A stretch of DNA of 12,848 nt from Phycisphaerales bacterium UBA2218 (GCA_002327785.1 DCUI01000219.1:16522-29369), one strand, 5' to 3'. Counted from the first letter of the stretch, positions 1 to 6,474 are shown. Program-made: numbers and translations. The notes: a model not told the origin generated them from the letters alone.

Positions 1-197
1 CGGCCTGCAAGACGGGCGGGCCGACCACCTGCAATTTCGATTACTCCGGCGCCCTGACCGAGGCGGCCCTGCTGTGCAACGTCGCGCTCCGCACGGGCGA
101 GAAGCTCACCTGGGATGCAAAGAACCTCAAGGCCGTCGGCTCCTCGAAGGCGGATGCGCTCATTCGTCGCGAGTACCGCACGGGCTGGACGCTCTGA
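1..197 (+). CDS. Gfo/Idh/MocA family oxidoreductase, C-terminal fragment
   Basis: The frame opens at base 3 and runs to TGA at 195-197, giving the last 64 residues of a protein that begins outside the window. The tail contains FDYSGALTEAALLCNVALR, then TGEKLTWD, then a run ending IRREYRTGWTL. This is the characteristic C-terminus of the planctomycete-type Gfo/Idh/MocA NAD(P)-dependent oxidoreductases, in which LxGNVAxRxG, a K-x-WD segment and a terminal REYRxGWxL are conserved. Family members are dinucleotide-binding dehydrogenases acting on sugars or related polyols; this fragment lacks the Rossmann domain, so the substrate cannot be inferred. The gene is convergent with the UPF0280 gene, with about 21 bases between the stop codons. 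I am confident of the family, not of the specific function. Confidence 0.85.
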   Translation, partial: ACKTGGPTTCNFDYSGALTEAALLCNVALRTGEKLTWDAKNLKAVGSSKADALIRREYRTGWTL

Positions 198-218
198 AGA
201 ATTGATGATTGAAGCGGA

Positions 219-914
219 TCATCCAGTCGTCCTGACCAGGCGAGGGAGGCGACCCGCCAGACCGATGCGGTCGTCCTGGACGATCAGCACGCCGGCGACG
301 CCTTCGATGGAGGCGATTCGTTCGAGAGCCGCGTCCACATCGTCCACGGTCCTGACCCAATTCGCGGCCTGCGTGGCGGCGGCGTCGGCCAATGCGGCGT
401 CCTTTGCCACGATGGTGGCGAGGTCGCACCGACCCAAACTCATCGAGTGGCCCATCCTGCCGGAGGATGAGCAGATGGCCAGTGGGGTTTCATCCGGCTT
501 GATACGGAATGCGAGCCGGTCGGCCAGCTTCGTCGTGCCCGTGCCGAGGGAAACGACCACCGGCTCGACGGCCTTGAGATAAATATCGCCGCCATTGTCT
601 ACGACGGCCTCTTCCGCCCCGGCGGCCAGAGCGGCCTTGGCCGCACACTGCGCCATCGCGCCGGCGACCGCTGCCATCGGTCCCACGCCGACACGTTCCG
701 CCGCCCAGGCCATGTGCCGGGCGATCTCGGGCGCATCTGCGCGCAGCTCGATCGGTGTGAGGGACCGCTGGAATTCGGGATGACACCCGATGTAGTCTTC
801 GAGAATATGACGCTGCCGGACGATCTCGGCCGTCACGGCATCGAATTGCCCGCAGCAAATCCGGAGCACCGCCTCGCGGTAGGTGAACGTGCGATAAGCT
901 CGACTGCGGGTCAT
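219..914 (-). CDS. UPF0280 family protein (COG2122, ApbE superfamily)
   Basis: 231 residues, the usual length for UPF0280. Family signatures are visible: GVGPMAAVAGAMAQ (76-89), the ApbE-like DNGGDIYL (106-113), ICSSSGRMGHS (147-157) and an ATIVAKDAALADAAATQAAN segment (166-185), similar to the alanine-rich region near the ApbE active site. The start is the ATG at 914, preceded by AGGAAG about 6 bases upstream. From established knowledge, COG2122 genes co-occur with COG1900 and NIL-ferredoxin genes in anaerobes and have been linked to sulfide-dependent homocysteine synthesis; their exact chemistry is unresolved. Here it is the third gene on the same strand after those two partners, which supports that role. 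It is separated from the NIL-ferredoxin gene by 144 bases that are largely filled by a dyad repeat, so co-transcription is likely but not certain. No signal peptide is evident; a cytoplasmic location is inferred. Confidence 0.9.
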   Translation of the reverse strand: MTRSRAYRTFTYREAVLRICCGQFDAVTAEIVRQRHILEDYIGCHPEFQRSLTPIELRADAPEIARHMAWAAERVGVGPMAAVAGAMAQCAAKAALAAGAEEAVVDNGGDIYLKAVEPVVVSLGTGTTKLADRLAFRIKPDETPLAICSSSGRMGHSMSLGRCDLATIVAKDAALADAAATQAANWVRTVDDVDAALERIASIEGVAGVLIVQDDRIGLAGRLPRLVRTTG

Positions 915-930
915 GGGTGCTTCCTACGCT

Positions 931-1032
931 TGTCATCCTGAGCCGAAGGCCAAAGATCCGGGCCGCGAACGGGAGGCTCTTCAGATTCGCGGGCCGGATC
1001 CTTCACTTTGCTTTGCTCCGTTCAGGATGACA
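931..1032. repeat. 102-bp imperfect dyad (REP-like palindromic element)
   Basis: The outer arms TGTCATCCTGA (931-941) and TCAGGATGACA (1022-1032) are perfect inverted repeats of 11 bp. An inner pair, GATCCGGGCCGCGAA (955-969) and TTCGCGGGCCGGATC (986-1000), pairs with one mismatch. The TGTCATCCTGAGC...GATCC theme resembles dispersed intergenic palindromic repeats I have seen in many environmental bacterial genomes; that is recall, not a search. The element lies between NIL-ferredoxin and UPF0280. Transcripts in either direction could form a long hairpin, but there is no following T-run, so an intrinsic terminator role is not supported. Confidence 0.75.
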
Positions 1033-1058
1033 TGGGTACACATACGGTGGAGCCCCTC

Positions 1059-1478
1059 TCAGAACGCGGATGCACAGGCGTCGAAGGGGCAGACGCGGAT
1101 GCAGGCGAGGCACTCGATGCACTCGGCCTCGTCGAACGCGATCCGGCGGGTGGCTGCATCGGCGACGTGCAGGGCCTCCGTGGGGCAGTGCGTGATGCAC
1201 TGCCCGCAATGGGTGCAGCGGTGCTCGTCCCAGGTCACGCCTTTGCCGCTGTTGTTGACCGTGACGTTGCAGGTCTTGATGAACTCCATTGCCTTTTCGA
1301 TGTCCTGCTCGGTCCCCGTGACGTCGAGCACGAGATAGCCTTCCTCCTCGGGCGTCACTTTTGCGCGGTAGACGTTCACGATGAGGTTGTGGTCTTTGAC
1401 CAGATGGTAGATGATCGGCTTTTCGCAGTCGTATCGCGGGAAGAACAGGACGAGTTTCTTCTTGAGGGCCTGGCTCAT
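1059..1478 (-). CDS. NIL domain / 2x[4Fe-4S] ferredoxin protein
   Basis: 139 residues. The N-terminal part, about residues 6-78, fits a NIL domain (KLVLFFPR...PIIYHLVKDHNLIVNVYRA...EEGYLVLDVTG). The C-terminal part is a two-cluster ferredoxin: CTHCGQCITHCP (C88, C91, C94, C98) and CIECLACIRVCP (C120, C123, C126, C130). In methanogens and other anaerobes the NIL-ferredoxin partner of COG1900 supports sulfur insertion in homocysteine synthesis from aspartate semialdehyde; it is thought to supply electrons or help handle persulfide. The ATG at 1476-1478 overlaps the COG1900 stop in an ATGA arrangement, which indicates translational coupling; the separate Shine-Dalgarno match is weak (AGAAAG). 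It is cytoplasmic. Both clusters keep all eight ligands, so it is expected to be functional. Confidence 0.95.
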   Translation of the reverse strand: MSQALKKKLVLFFPRYDCEKPIIYHLVKDHNLIVNVYRAKVTPEEEGYLVLDVTGTEQDIEKAMEFIKTCNVTVNNSGKGVTWDEHRCTHCGQCITHCPTEALHVADAATRRIAFDEAECIECLACIRVCPFDACASAF

Positions 1479-2668
1479 GACGGTTTCTTTCTAATCACGA
1501 GGGGTTTCATCGTGGTGTCCTTGGGCAGCGGCTGGATGGGCCGGGAGATGAGGAATTCGCCCCGGCGGATCTCGTCGGCCAGAAGGTTGGCGATCTTCAG
1601 GGCCATGTGATAGGACGAGAGCGAGGCGACCGCGATGGGCCTGCCGTCGATCTCGATCTCGCCGGTGCGAAGCTGCTCGTAGTTGACGTGGCAAATGACC
1701 CGGCCGGTCTTCTGGGGGTAGTCCGTTCCATAGTCGATCACCGGCGCCAGGATGTCCCGGTCTCGGACGCAGGTTCGTTGGAGGATCTTCTCGTTGAGGA
1801 TAGGGATGGGCACTCCGACGCCCAGGGCCAGGGAGACGCCGTAGCCACGAAGGCTGACGCCGCGAACGAATTCCGGCCGCATCTGTTTCATGTCGGCCGT
1901 CAGGGCGAGCGTGCCGGCCCCTTCCTTCGGCACGCCGCCGGGGGTGCGGTCGCAGGCGCCCGCGTGCTGGGTGCCCTCGGCATAGACGTGCCCCTGGGCG
2001 CCCGCCAGCCAGATCCGTGTGCCCACGCCGATCGTCTCGTAGAACGGGTCGTTCAGCAGGGGGGACAACTGGCCCGCGGAGCAGTAGGTTGCGTTGCCCC
2101 GCCGGGGTTCGAGCACCCCTAAGTACGTGTAGATCGTGCGATCCGAGTCGTTGATCCCCACGTTGTAGTTCTGGTAGCAGTTGCGCGGGTTGACCATGAC
2201 GGCTTGGTTCAGGTCGTCGATGGTGAAGTACGTGCGGATCTCGCGGCGCGGGTAGTCGTCGGTCCCGTAGGACAGGGCGAAGAGCTGGAGCGACTTGCCC
2301 GCGACAAGGTCCTCGATGACGTGGCCGCCGCCGTAGCGGAACTCGCCGGGCGGGTACATGTTGGCCGGGTCGCCGTGGCGCAGTTGCGTGGCGCCGAGAT
2401 AGACGTCCACCGCCGCGATCCCCGTGTAGACGAGGACATCCTCGATCCAGGCCTCGGACATACGAATCTTGGGCTTGGAGTGTCCGAAATTGATGAAGCA
2501 GCCGGAAGAACACATCGGCCCGAAGGTCGCGGTGGTGACCACGTCCACTTCCTTCGCGGCGGCTGCCACGCCTTTTTTGTCGACGTAATCCATGATCTCG
2601 TCGGCGGTCAGCACGACGGCCTTGCCCGACTCGATCCGGTCATTGATTTGTTCGTAGGTCTTCATCAT
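1475..2668 (-). CDS. Homocysteine biosynthesis protein (COG1900/DUF39)
   Basis: 397 residues, the family's normal length. Hallmarks include TTATFGPMCSSGCFINFGHS (residues 45-64, C53 and C57), LGATQLRHGDP (91-101), YGGGHVIEDLVAG (112-124), NPRNCYQNYN (160-169, C164) and GTRIWLAGAQGHV (216-228). The family converts aspartate semialdehyde plus sulfide to homocysteine, with a persulfide-forming cysteine near position 54 reported in Methanosarcina; C53 here is the obvious counterpart. A second catalytic cysteine reported near 131 in the archaeal protein is alanine at that number here, so its equivalent must be found by alignment. The ATG at 2668 is followed at once by a second ATG. The nearest good ribosome-binding sequence (GAGGAG) lies about 24 bases upstream, which is too far, so the start is probable rather than certain. 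It is the first gene of the coupled COG1900/NIL-ferredoxin pair. Confidence 0.93.
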   Translation of the reverse strand: MMKTYEQINDRIESGKAVVLTADEIMDYVDKKGVAAAAKEVDVVTTATFGPMCSSGCFINFGHSKPKIRMSEAWIEDVLVYTGIAAVDVYLGATQLRHGDPANMYPPGEFRYGGGHVIEDLVAGKSLQLFALSYGTDDYPRREIRTYFTIDDLNQAVMVNPRNCYQNYNVGINDSDRTIYTYLGVLEPRRGNATYCSAGQLSPLLNDPFYETIGVGTRIWLAGAQGHVYAEGTQHAGACDRTPGGVPKEGAGTLALTADMKQMRPEFVRGVSLRGYGVSLALGVGVPIPILNEKILQRTCVRDRDILAPVIDYGTDYPQKTGRVICHVNYEQLRTGEIEIDGRPIAVASLSSYHMALKIANLLADEIRRGEFLISRPIQPLPKDTTMKPLVIRKKPS

Positions 2669-2726
2669 TGCATGACTCAGTTCTCGACTCAGCTCCTCAA
2701 ACCAGGTTTCCCATATCGGAAAGATG

Positions 2727-2781
2727 TTTGAAGTTGGAAGTGTGAAGCAGAAGGCGGCTCGTTCGCACTTGAAACTTCAAA
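2727..2781. repeat. 20-bp-arm imperfect inverted repeat
   Basis: The arm TTTGAAGTTGGAAGTGTGAA (2727-2746) pairs with TTCGCACTTGAAACTTCAAA (2762-2781) with three mismatches across a 15-base loop. It lies between the PQQ-repeat gene and the COG1900 gene. Immediately beside it, 2707-2722 (TTTCCCATATCGGAAA) is a second, smaller imperfect palindrome. There is no T-run after the stem on the minus strand, so it could slow or process a transcript but is not a classical terminator. The AAGTTTCAAGT-like wording suggests a dispersed genomic repeat; this is inference. Confidence 0.65.
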
Positions 2782-2804
2782 CGTGATCCTTGAAACGCAG
2801 CGTA

Positions 2805-4034
2805 CTACTTGCCGCCGCTGACGTCCAGACAGACGAAATCGCCCGGACTGTTGCGGACGTAGATCCTGCCGTCCGCCAGGACCGGGCTCGTCCAGCACAG
2901 GGCCTTCGGCAGGACCTGGGCGCGGGCCAGCACGTCGAACTTCTGCGGATCGGCCTTCGCGACGACCAGCTCGCCCCCGTCGCCCATGAGGATCATCCGG
3001 CCGTCGGCGCTCATCACGAGCGACCCCTTGCCGAGGCTCTTGTCCTGCCACTGCTGGCTGCCGTCCTGGAGCTTGAGGCACTTGAAAACGTCCTCGTCGA
3101 ACCCGTAGACGTGGCCGTCCCACAGGATCGGGCAGTTGATCTGCATGGCCAGGGTCTTGTTCTCCCAGATCTTCTTGACGTCGCCGCCGTTGATTTCCAG
3201 CAGCGTGCAACCTCGTTTGTAGCCGGTCGAGATGAAGACCCGGTTGCCGATGACGATCGGGTCGGGGGCATTCACCTCGTACTGCGTCTTCCAGGGATAT
3301 TGCCAGAGCGTCCTGCCGTCGGCCGGACTGACGGCCACCAGGGTCACCTCGCCGAACAGGGCCAGGCCGGGCTTGCCGTCTATCGTGAACGGCATCGGAG
3401 TCGAGTAGCCGCACTTGCCCTTGCCGTTCTGCCAGACGAGGTCGCCGGTGTTCTTGTTCAGGGCCAGGCCCGCTGCGCCGACGTTCAGGACCACCTTGTC
3501 ATCCACGATCAGGGCCGAGCTCGAAAAATGCCACGTCGGCAGCTCGAAGCCCAACTCCTTGTCCAACTGCTTCTGCCAGAGCACGTTGCCGGTCTTGGCG
3601 TCGAGGCAGAAAAAATCGCCCATCTTGCTGAGCGTGTAGACCTTGCCTGCGTCGACGGTCGGTGTCGAGAGCGTGCCGCCGGCATAGTATTTAGGCTGGA
3701 GCGGGCAGGAGTACGAATGTTTCCAGAGATCCTGGCCTGTCTGGGCGTCGAAGCAATACACGGTGTCTATATTCGTCGCCTTGCCGCTGTTGCCCATCGT
3801 ATAGACTCGGCCATCGGCCGCGGCGGTCGTCGAGAAGCCGATCCCGACCGATTTCTTCCAGAGCAACTTCGGTCCGGCGTCGCCCCAACTGGAACTCCAG
3901 TCGGTTTCCTGGGTGATGCCGTTGTGGCTTGGCCCGCGATAGCAGGGCCAATCGGTCGCCAACGCCGTCTGACCGATCCCCGCCACAACCCCCAGCACGA
4001 AAAGCACGATCCTGCTCTGTCGAATCATCTTCAT
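2805..4034 (-). CDS. Secreted PQQ-like beta-propeller repeat protein
   Basis: 409 residues. It begins with a signal peptide, hydrophobic from about residue 9 to 22, with likely cleavage after ALA (24-26) before TDWPCYRGP. The DWPxxRGP(S)HNG opening is typical of planctomycete PQQ/BamB-like proteins. The rest is a series of beta-propeller blades marked by YCFDAQTGQDLWKH, FCLDAKTGNVLWQK, LALNKNTGDLVWQN, VAVSPADGRTLWQY and a closing FVCLDVSGGK. Such propellers act in the periplasm or outer envelope as scaffolds; whether this one binds a quinone cannot be judged and is doubtful, since no dehydrogenase domain is present. The ATG at 4034 has GGGAAGGG about 8 bases upstream. A candidate promoter lies at 4092-4119. 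It is followed on the same strand by the homocysteine genes across a 136-base gap with dyad repeats, so a functional link to them is not implied. Confidence 0.9.
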   Translation of the reverse strand: MKMIRQSRIVLFVLGVVAGIGQTALATDWPCYRGPSHNGITQETDWSSSWGDAGPKLLWKKSVGIGFSTTAAADGRVYTMGNSGKATNIDTVYCFDAQTGQDLWKHSYSCPLQPKYYAGGTLSTPTVDAGKVYTLSKMGDFFCLDAKTGNVLWQKQLDKELGFELPTWHFSSSALIVDDKVVLNVGAAGLALNKNTGDLVWQNGKGKCGYSTPMPFTIDGKPGLALFGEVTLVAVSPADGRTLWQYPWKTQYEVNAPDPIVIGNRVFISTGYKRGCTLLEINGGDVKKIWENKTLAMQINCPILWDGHVYGFDEDVFKCLKLQDGSQQWQDKSLGKGSLVMSADGRMILMGDGGELVVAKADPQKFDVLARAQVLPKALCWTSPVLADGRIYVRNSPGDFVCLDVSGGK

Positions 4035-4091
4035 TCCGTACCCTTCCCAATCAGAATTCTACTGTCCGTTGTCATCATACGCAAAGTCCCT

Positions 4092-4119
4092 ATTGTATCC
4101 TGTCTTGCACCCGGATCAA
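4092..4119 (-). promoter_or_regulatory. Candidate sigma70-type promoter for the beta-propeller gene
   Basis: On the minus strand, TTGATC (-35, 4114-4119) is separated by 16 bases from TACAAT (-10, 4092-4097). The -10 matches the consensus at five of six positions. Transcription would start near 4085, leaving a leader of about 50 bases before the ATG at 4034. Spacing and position fit; there is no experimental evidence. Confidence 0.45.
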
Positions 4120-4218
4120 AGGGCTTGCTGCCAATTCACGCAGAGTTGGGGATGCCGCGACGACGAGGTGATCCGGGCGAATTCACCGGTTGCTCGAGGG
4201 GTGTATCGACGAGACGGG

Positions 4219-4950
4219 TCAGGATTGCGCGTGCCGCATGGGGCGAAGGCGTGTCCGTTGCAGGGCGTGCAGCAGGCTGCGAATCCTGCGGTGGATGCCC
4301 AGGGGGACCCGCACGGGCGTCTTCTGCAGAACGGCTACTTCCGCGTCCAGATCGAGGAGCGAGCCCAGGATATCCACGAGGCAATGGGCGTCGGACCGCG
4401 GCGGGGTTTCGTGGTTTCTACGCAGCCACAGAACGCCCCTCTCGCACTCCAGACGGGCGGCCAGCACGCCGAAGCAGCCTGCCGGGGCAAGAACGACGTT
4501 CTGCAAATCGAGCGCTCCATGGCATTTGCCCTGGCAGGTAAGTTGATGGGTGATCGAGATCAGTTGCCGGAGCAGGACCGTCATGACGGCGAGGGTCTGG
4601 TGGGGCCGTTTCTGCAGCACGTGGCGCCAGACGTCGCTCAGGCCCGAGCAGGGCGGCAGTGGTTCGACGAGGTAGGCGCTGCCAGCCACGACGAAATAGT
4701 CCGCAAATCGGGTCAGGAAGGGCCTTCGGAAGTCCGGCGGCTCCTGATCCACAAGGAGGGGGCCCAGGGCGGTCAGCGACGCGGCCGGCCGGAACTTGTG
4801 CAGCAGGACCGGCATCCCGTCATTCCGGCGACTGGCGCGAAACGACTGAGCCCTACAGCACTCACCGAGCTCTGCGGCCCCCTGGATCGCGAAATCGCGC
4901 AGGGTTGTTGCAGGGCGTGTCTTGTGTGCGTATCGGATGGTGCATGTCAT
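4219..4950 (-). CDS. Degenerate protein-kinase-like protein (putative pseudokinase)
   Basis: 243 residues from the ATG at 4950. The order of elements follows a Ser/Thr kinase fold: beta-1 and a worn G-loop FAIQGAAELGE (20-30), a VAIK-like strand VLLHKF (48-53, K52), a hinge-like AYLVEPLPP (92-100), a catalytic-loop-like CHGALDLQNVVL (143-154) and an alpha-F-like PPRSDAHCLVDILGSLL (183-199). The HRD aspartate is replaced (HGA), the loop lysine is changed, and no DFG motif follows, so phosphotransfer is unlikely. I infer a binding or scaffolding role. No membrane segment is seen. The frame stays open upstream to 5412. The ATG at 5088 has GGGAAG 11 bases upstream and would add 46 charged residues, but only 27 of those 46 third positions are G or C, clearly fewer than in the body. 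I therefore prefer 4950, which lacks a clear ribosome-binding site. A fast-evolving active kinase is less likely; a wholly unrelated protein remains possible. Confidence 0.6.
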   Translation of the reverse strand: MTCTIRYAHKTRPATTLRDFAIQGAAELGECCRAQSFRASRRNDGMPVLLHKFRPAASLTALGPLLVDQEPPDFRRPFLTRFADYFVVAGSAYLVEPLPPCSGLSDVWRHVLQKRPHQTLAVMTVLLRQLISITHQLTCQGKCHGALDLQNVVLAPAGCFGVLAARLECERGVLWLRRNHETPPRSDAHCLVDILGSLLDLDAEVAVLQKTPVRVPLGIHRRIRSLLHALQRTRLRPMRHAQS

Positions 4951-5367
4951 ATCGAATGCGACGGCGGCCCTTCTGCCAGGTTTTGCATTTCTATTTCCCG
5001 GTTGTCCGTACATCCGGTCCGGCGAAGCGACCGATTCATCCCGGCAGCCGATCCGCCTATCCTTCTTTCTTTCGGCTTCGCCGCCCATCAGCTTTAATTC
5101 TTCCCTCTGCTGCACAGGCGAGCGTGCGATTACCGGACGACGGACCTGCGGATCGGAACACTCCGGAGAGACGGTTTCGAGCGAGACGACGATATTTTCG
5201 TTTTTTCTCGCATCCGAAACATTTTTCACATCAACATTGGACGACCCACAAGCGCCTTTGTTCCAAACGAGTATGAGAACCTGACCCCGCAGGATGACTT
5301 GTTTGAGTCGCACTCTGGAGACCGAGCATGAGGGAGCCTGAGGGAATCTGTAGAGGGTTGAGCACCA
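4951..5367. other. Divergent intergenic region
   Basis: About 417 bases between the kinase-like gene (minus) and the Cys-rich gene (plus). It may include an N-terminal extension of the kinase-like protein (to 5088). An AT-richer patch at 5200-5240 is the likeliest place for promoters, but I found no hexamer pair with acceptable spacing in either direction. A short open frame at 5328-5384 (+, 18 codons plus stop) starts with ATG seven bases after GGAG and overlaps the start of the Cys-rich gene in another frame; it may be a leader peptide or chance. Confidence 0.5.
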
Positions 5368-5565
5368 ATGAAGCGCGTATGTGAGACATGTGAACACTTC
5401 TCGCCGGCTCACACATGCATCGAGAAACCCACTTGGGGTTATTGCATGAGACTGGCCGGCGGCAACACCGAGCGGAAGGCTGAGCGAGGTTCGCCACGGT
5501 TTACCTGGGCCGACGCGGTGTGCGATGATTTCCGGCTGAAGGCGCCGGTTCCAGCCCGGCGATAG
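5368..5565 (+). CDS. Small Cys-rich protein of unknown function
   Basis: 65 residues with five cysteines: CETC (C5, C8), C17, C26 and C52. Two tryptophan-centred motifs are present, PTWGYCMRL (21-29) and FTWADAVCDDF (45-55). This pattern of CxxC, a WGxC and a late W...CxxF matches small uncharacterised zinc- or metal-binding-looking proteins I recall from anaerobic planctomycetes and deltaproteobacteria; no function is established to my knowledge. The spacing suggests one tetracysteine metal site (C5, C8, plus two of C17, C26 and C52). GAGGG lies 10 bases before the ATG. It lacks a signal peptide, so it is probably cytoplasmic. It is followed 60 bases later by the pseudopilin, which appears to have its own promoter, so the two need not share a transcript. 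Confidence 0.7.
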   Translation: MKRVCETCEHFSPAHTCIEKPTWGYCMRLAGGNTERKAERGSPRFTWADAVCDDFRLKAPVPARR

Positions 5566-5588
5566 AATAGATAGAACGCCCGTCGTTA

Positions 5589-5617
5589 TTGAACTCGTAT
5601 TCGCCCGCGTCTATAAT
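5589..5617 (+). promoter_or_regulatory. Strong candidate promoter giving a leaderless mRNA
   Basis: TTGAAC (-35, 5589-5594) is followed after 17 bases by a perfect TATAAT (-10, 5612-5617). The usual start point, 6-8 bases downstream, falls at 5623-5625, directly against the ATG at 5626. The transcript would have essentially no 5' leader, and the purine run GGGAGGG (5618-5624) would not be available as a ribosome-binding site. Confidence 0.6.
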
Positions 5618-5625
5618 GGGAGGGT

Positions 5626-6474
5626 ATGAGGTCTCGTGGGTTCTCGCTGGTTGAATTGATGGTCGTGATTGCCATCATCGCGTCGTTGGTCGGATTGTCC
5701 GTACCGATCCTTCGGAGTTCACGTGAGCGAGCTCGCACGGCCGTATGTGCCGGTAGGATCAAGCAACTGCTCGTAGGACTATGGAGCTACCAGACCGAGA
5801 ACGGGACGTTTCCCTACGGCTTTCAAAAGGCTTCGGGCCAAACGGCGTCGCGCGACCATTATGCCGGGATCGCCGGCTCCGTCGATCTCGCCGGATGGTG
5901 GTGGTTCGACTATTCGCAGGAAGTCAATCATGCAACCGGGGATGGGCTGGGGGTGCTTAGCTGTCCCTCGAAACGCCAGAGCGATGCCTTGCTTGCGGTG
6001 AATCTCCTCTGTGGCAATTATGGTGCGAATCTCTCCGTCTGCAGGGTCGAGCAATACACGCAACCCTACCGGGACGGCTTCTATGGCGAGCCCCTGTCGT
6101 TCAACCAGATTCCCCAGCCGGCCGAGACGCTGCTGCTGGTGGACAGCGGGTACAGTCTGATCAGTTGGTGGCACGCGACCGAGTCGCCCCCCGTCCAGCT
6201 CCCGCCGGCGTCGATGATGCTGGGGGGGATACAGCACGCGGCCTATGTGCCGGGCATGGGGATCAACAAGGACAGAACGCTCTTGCAGGGCCAGACCGAC
6301 GATGCCAGGGGCGGTCGCCACCCGCACAAAACCGTGAACGTTGGTTTCACCGATGCGCACGTGGCGACGAGGAAGGCCGATGAGATGCTCGTCGAGAAAA
6401 CGGCGGACAGCCACTGGGACAACAGTCCCCTGTGGCAACCCAAGCCGGACCCGGTTAAGGCTGCATCGCCGTGA
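5626..6474 (+). CDS. Prepilin-type pseudopilin-like protein, DUF1559-like
   Basis: 282 residues. The N-terminus RGFSLVELMVVIAII is a class III (type IV prepilin) signal: cleavage by prepilin peptidase after G5, methylatable F6, and E10 at mature position +5, followed by a hydrophobic helix to about residue 28. Near the C-terminus, HPHKTVNVGFTDAHV (232-246) is a variant of the H...N(V)xFxDGHV motif typical of the many planctomycete pseudopilin-like proteins, with DAH in place of DGH. The family is exported by the type II secretion/type IV pilus route and is expected at the cell surface or in the periplasm; the specific role is unknown. An in-frame TAA at 5614-5616 excludes a more upstream start. 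The 3' end overlaps the convergent anti-sigma gene by 20 bases. Confidence 0.9.
   Translation: MRSRGFSLVELMVVIAIIASLVGLSVPILRSSRERARTAVCAGRIKQLLVGLWSYQTENGTFPYGFQKASGQTASRDHYAGIAGSVDLAGWWWFDYSQEVNHATGDGLGVLSCPSKRQSDALLAVNLLCGNYGANLSVCRVEQYTQPYRDGFYGEPLSFNQIPQPAETLLLVDSGYSLISWWHATESPPVQLPPASMMLGGIQHAAYVPGMGINKDRTLLQGQTDDARGGRHPHKTVNVGFTDAHVATRKADEMLVEKTADSHWDNSPLWQPKPDPVKAASP

Noticed and set aside
931..1032. Intrinsic terminator between NIL-ferredoxin and UPF0280
   Set aside because: The stem is strong, but no T-run follows it on the minus strand, and the form fits a dispersed palindromic repeat better.
2790..4541. 583-codon plus-strand open frame
   Set aside because: It lies antisense to the PQQ-repeat gene, which has a signal peptide, clear repeats and a ribosome-binding site. 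The plus-strand product has no recognisable domain and is a typical by-product of GC-rich third positions.
4069..5097. 342-codon plus-strand open frame
   Set aside because: It is antisense to the kinase-like gene, whose minus-strand product keeps the order of kinase motifs and GC-rich third positions; the plus product shows no family features.
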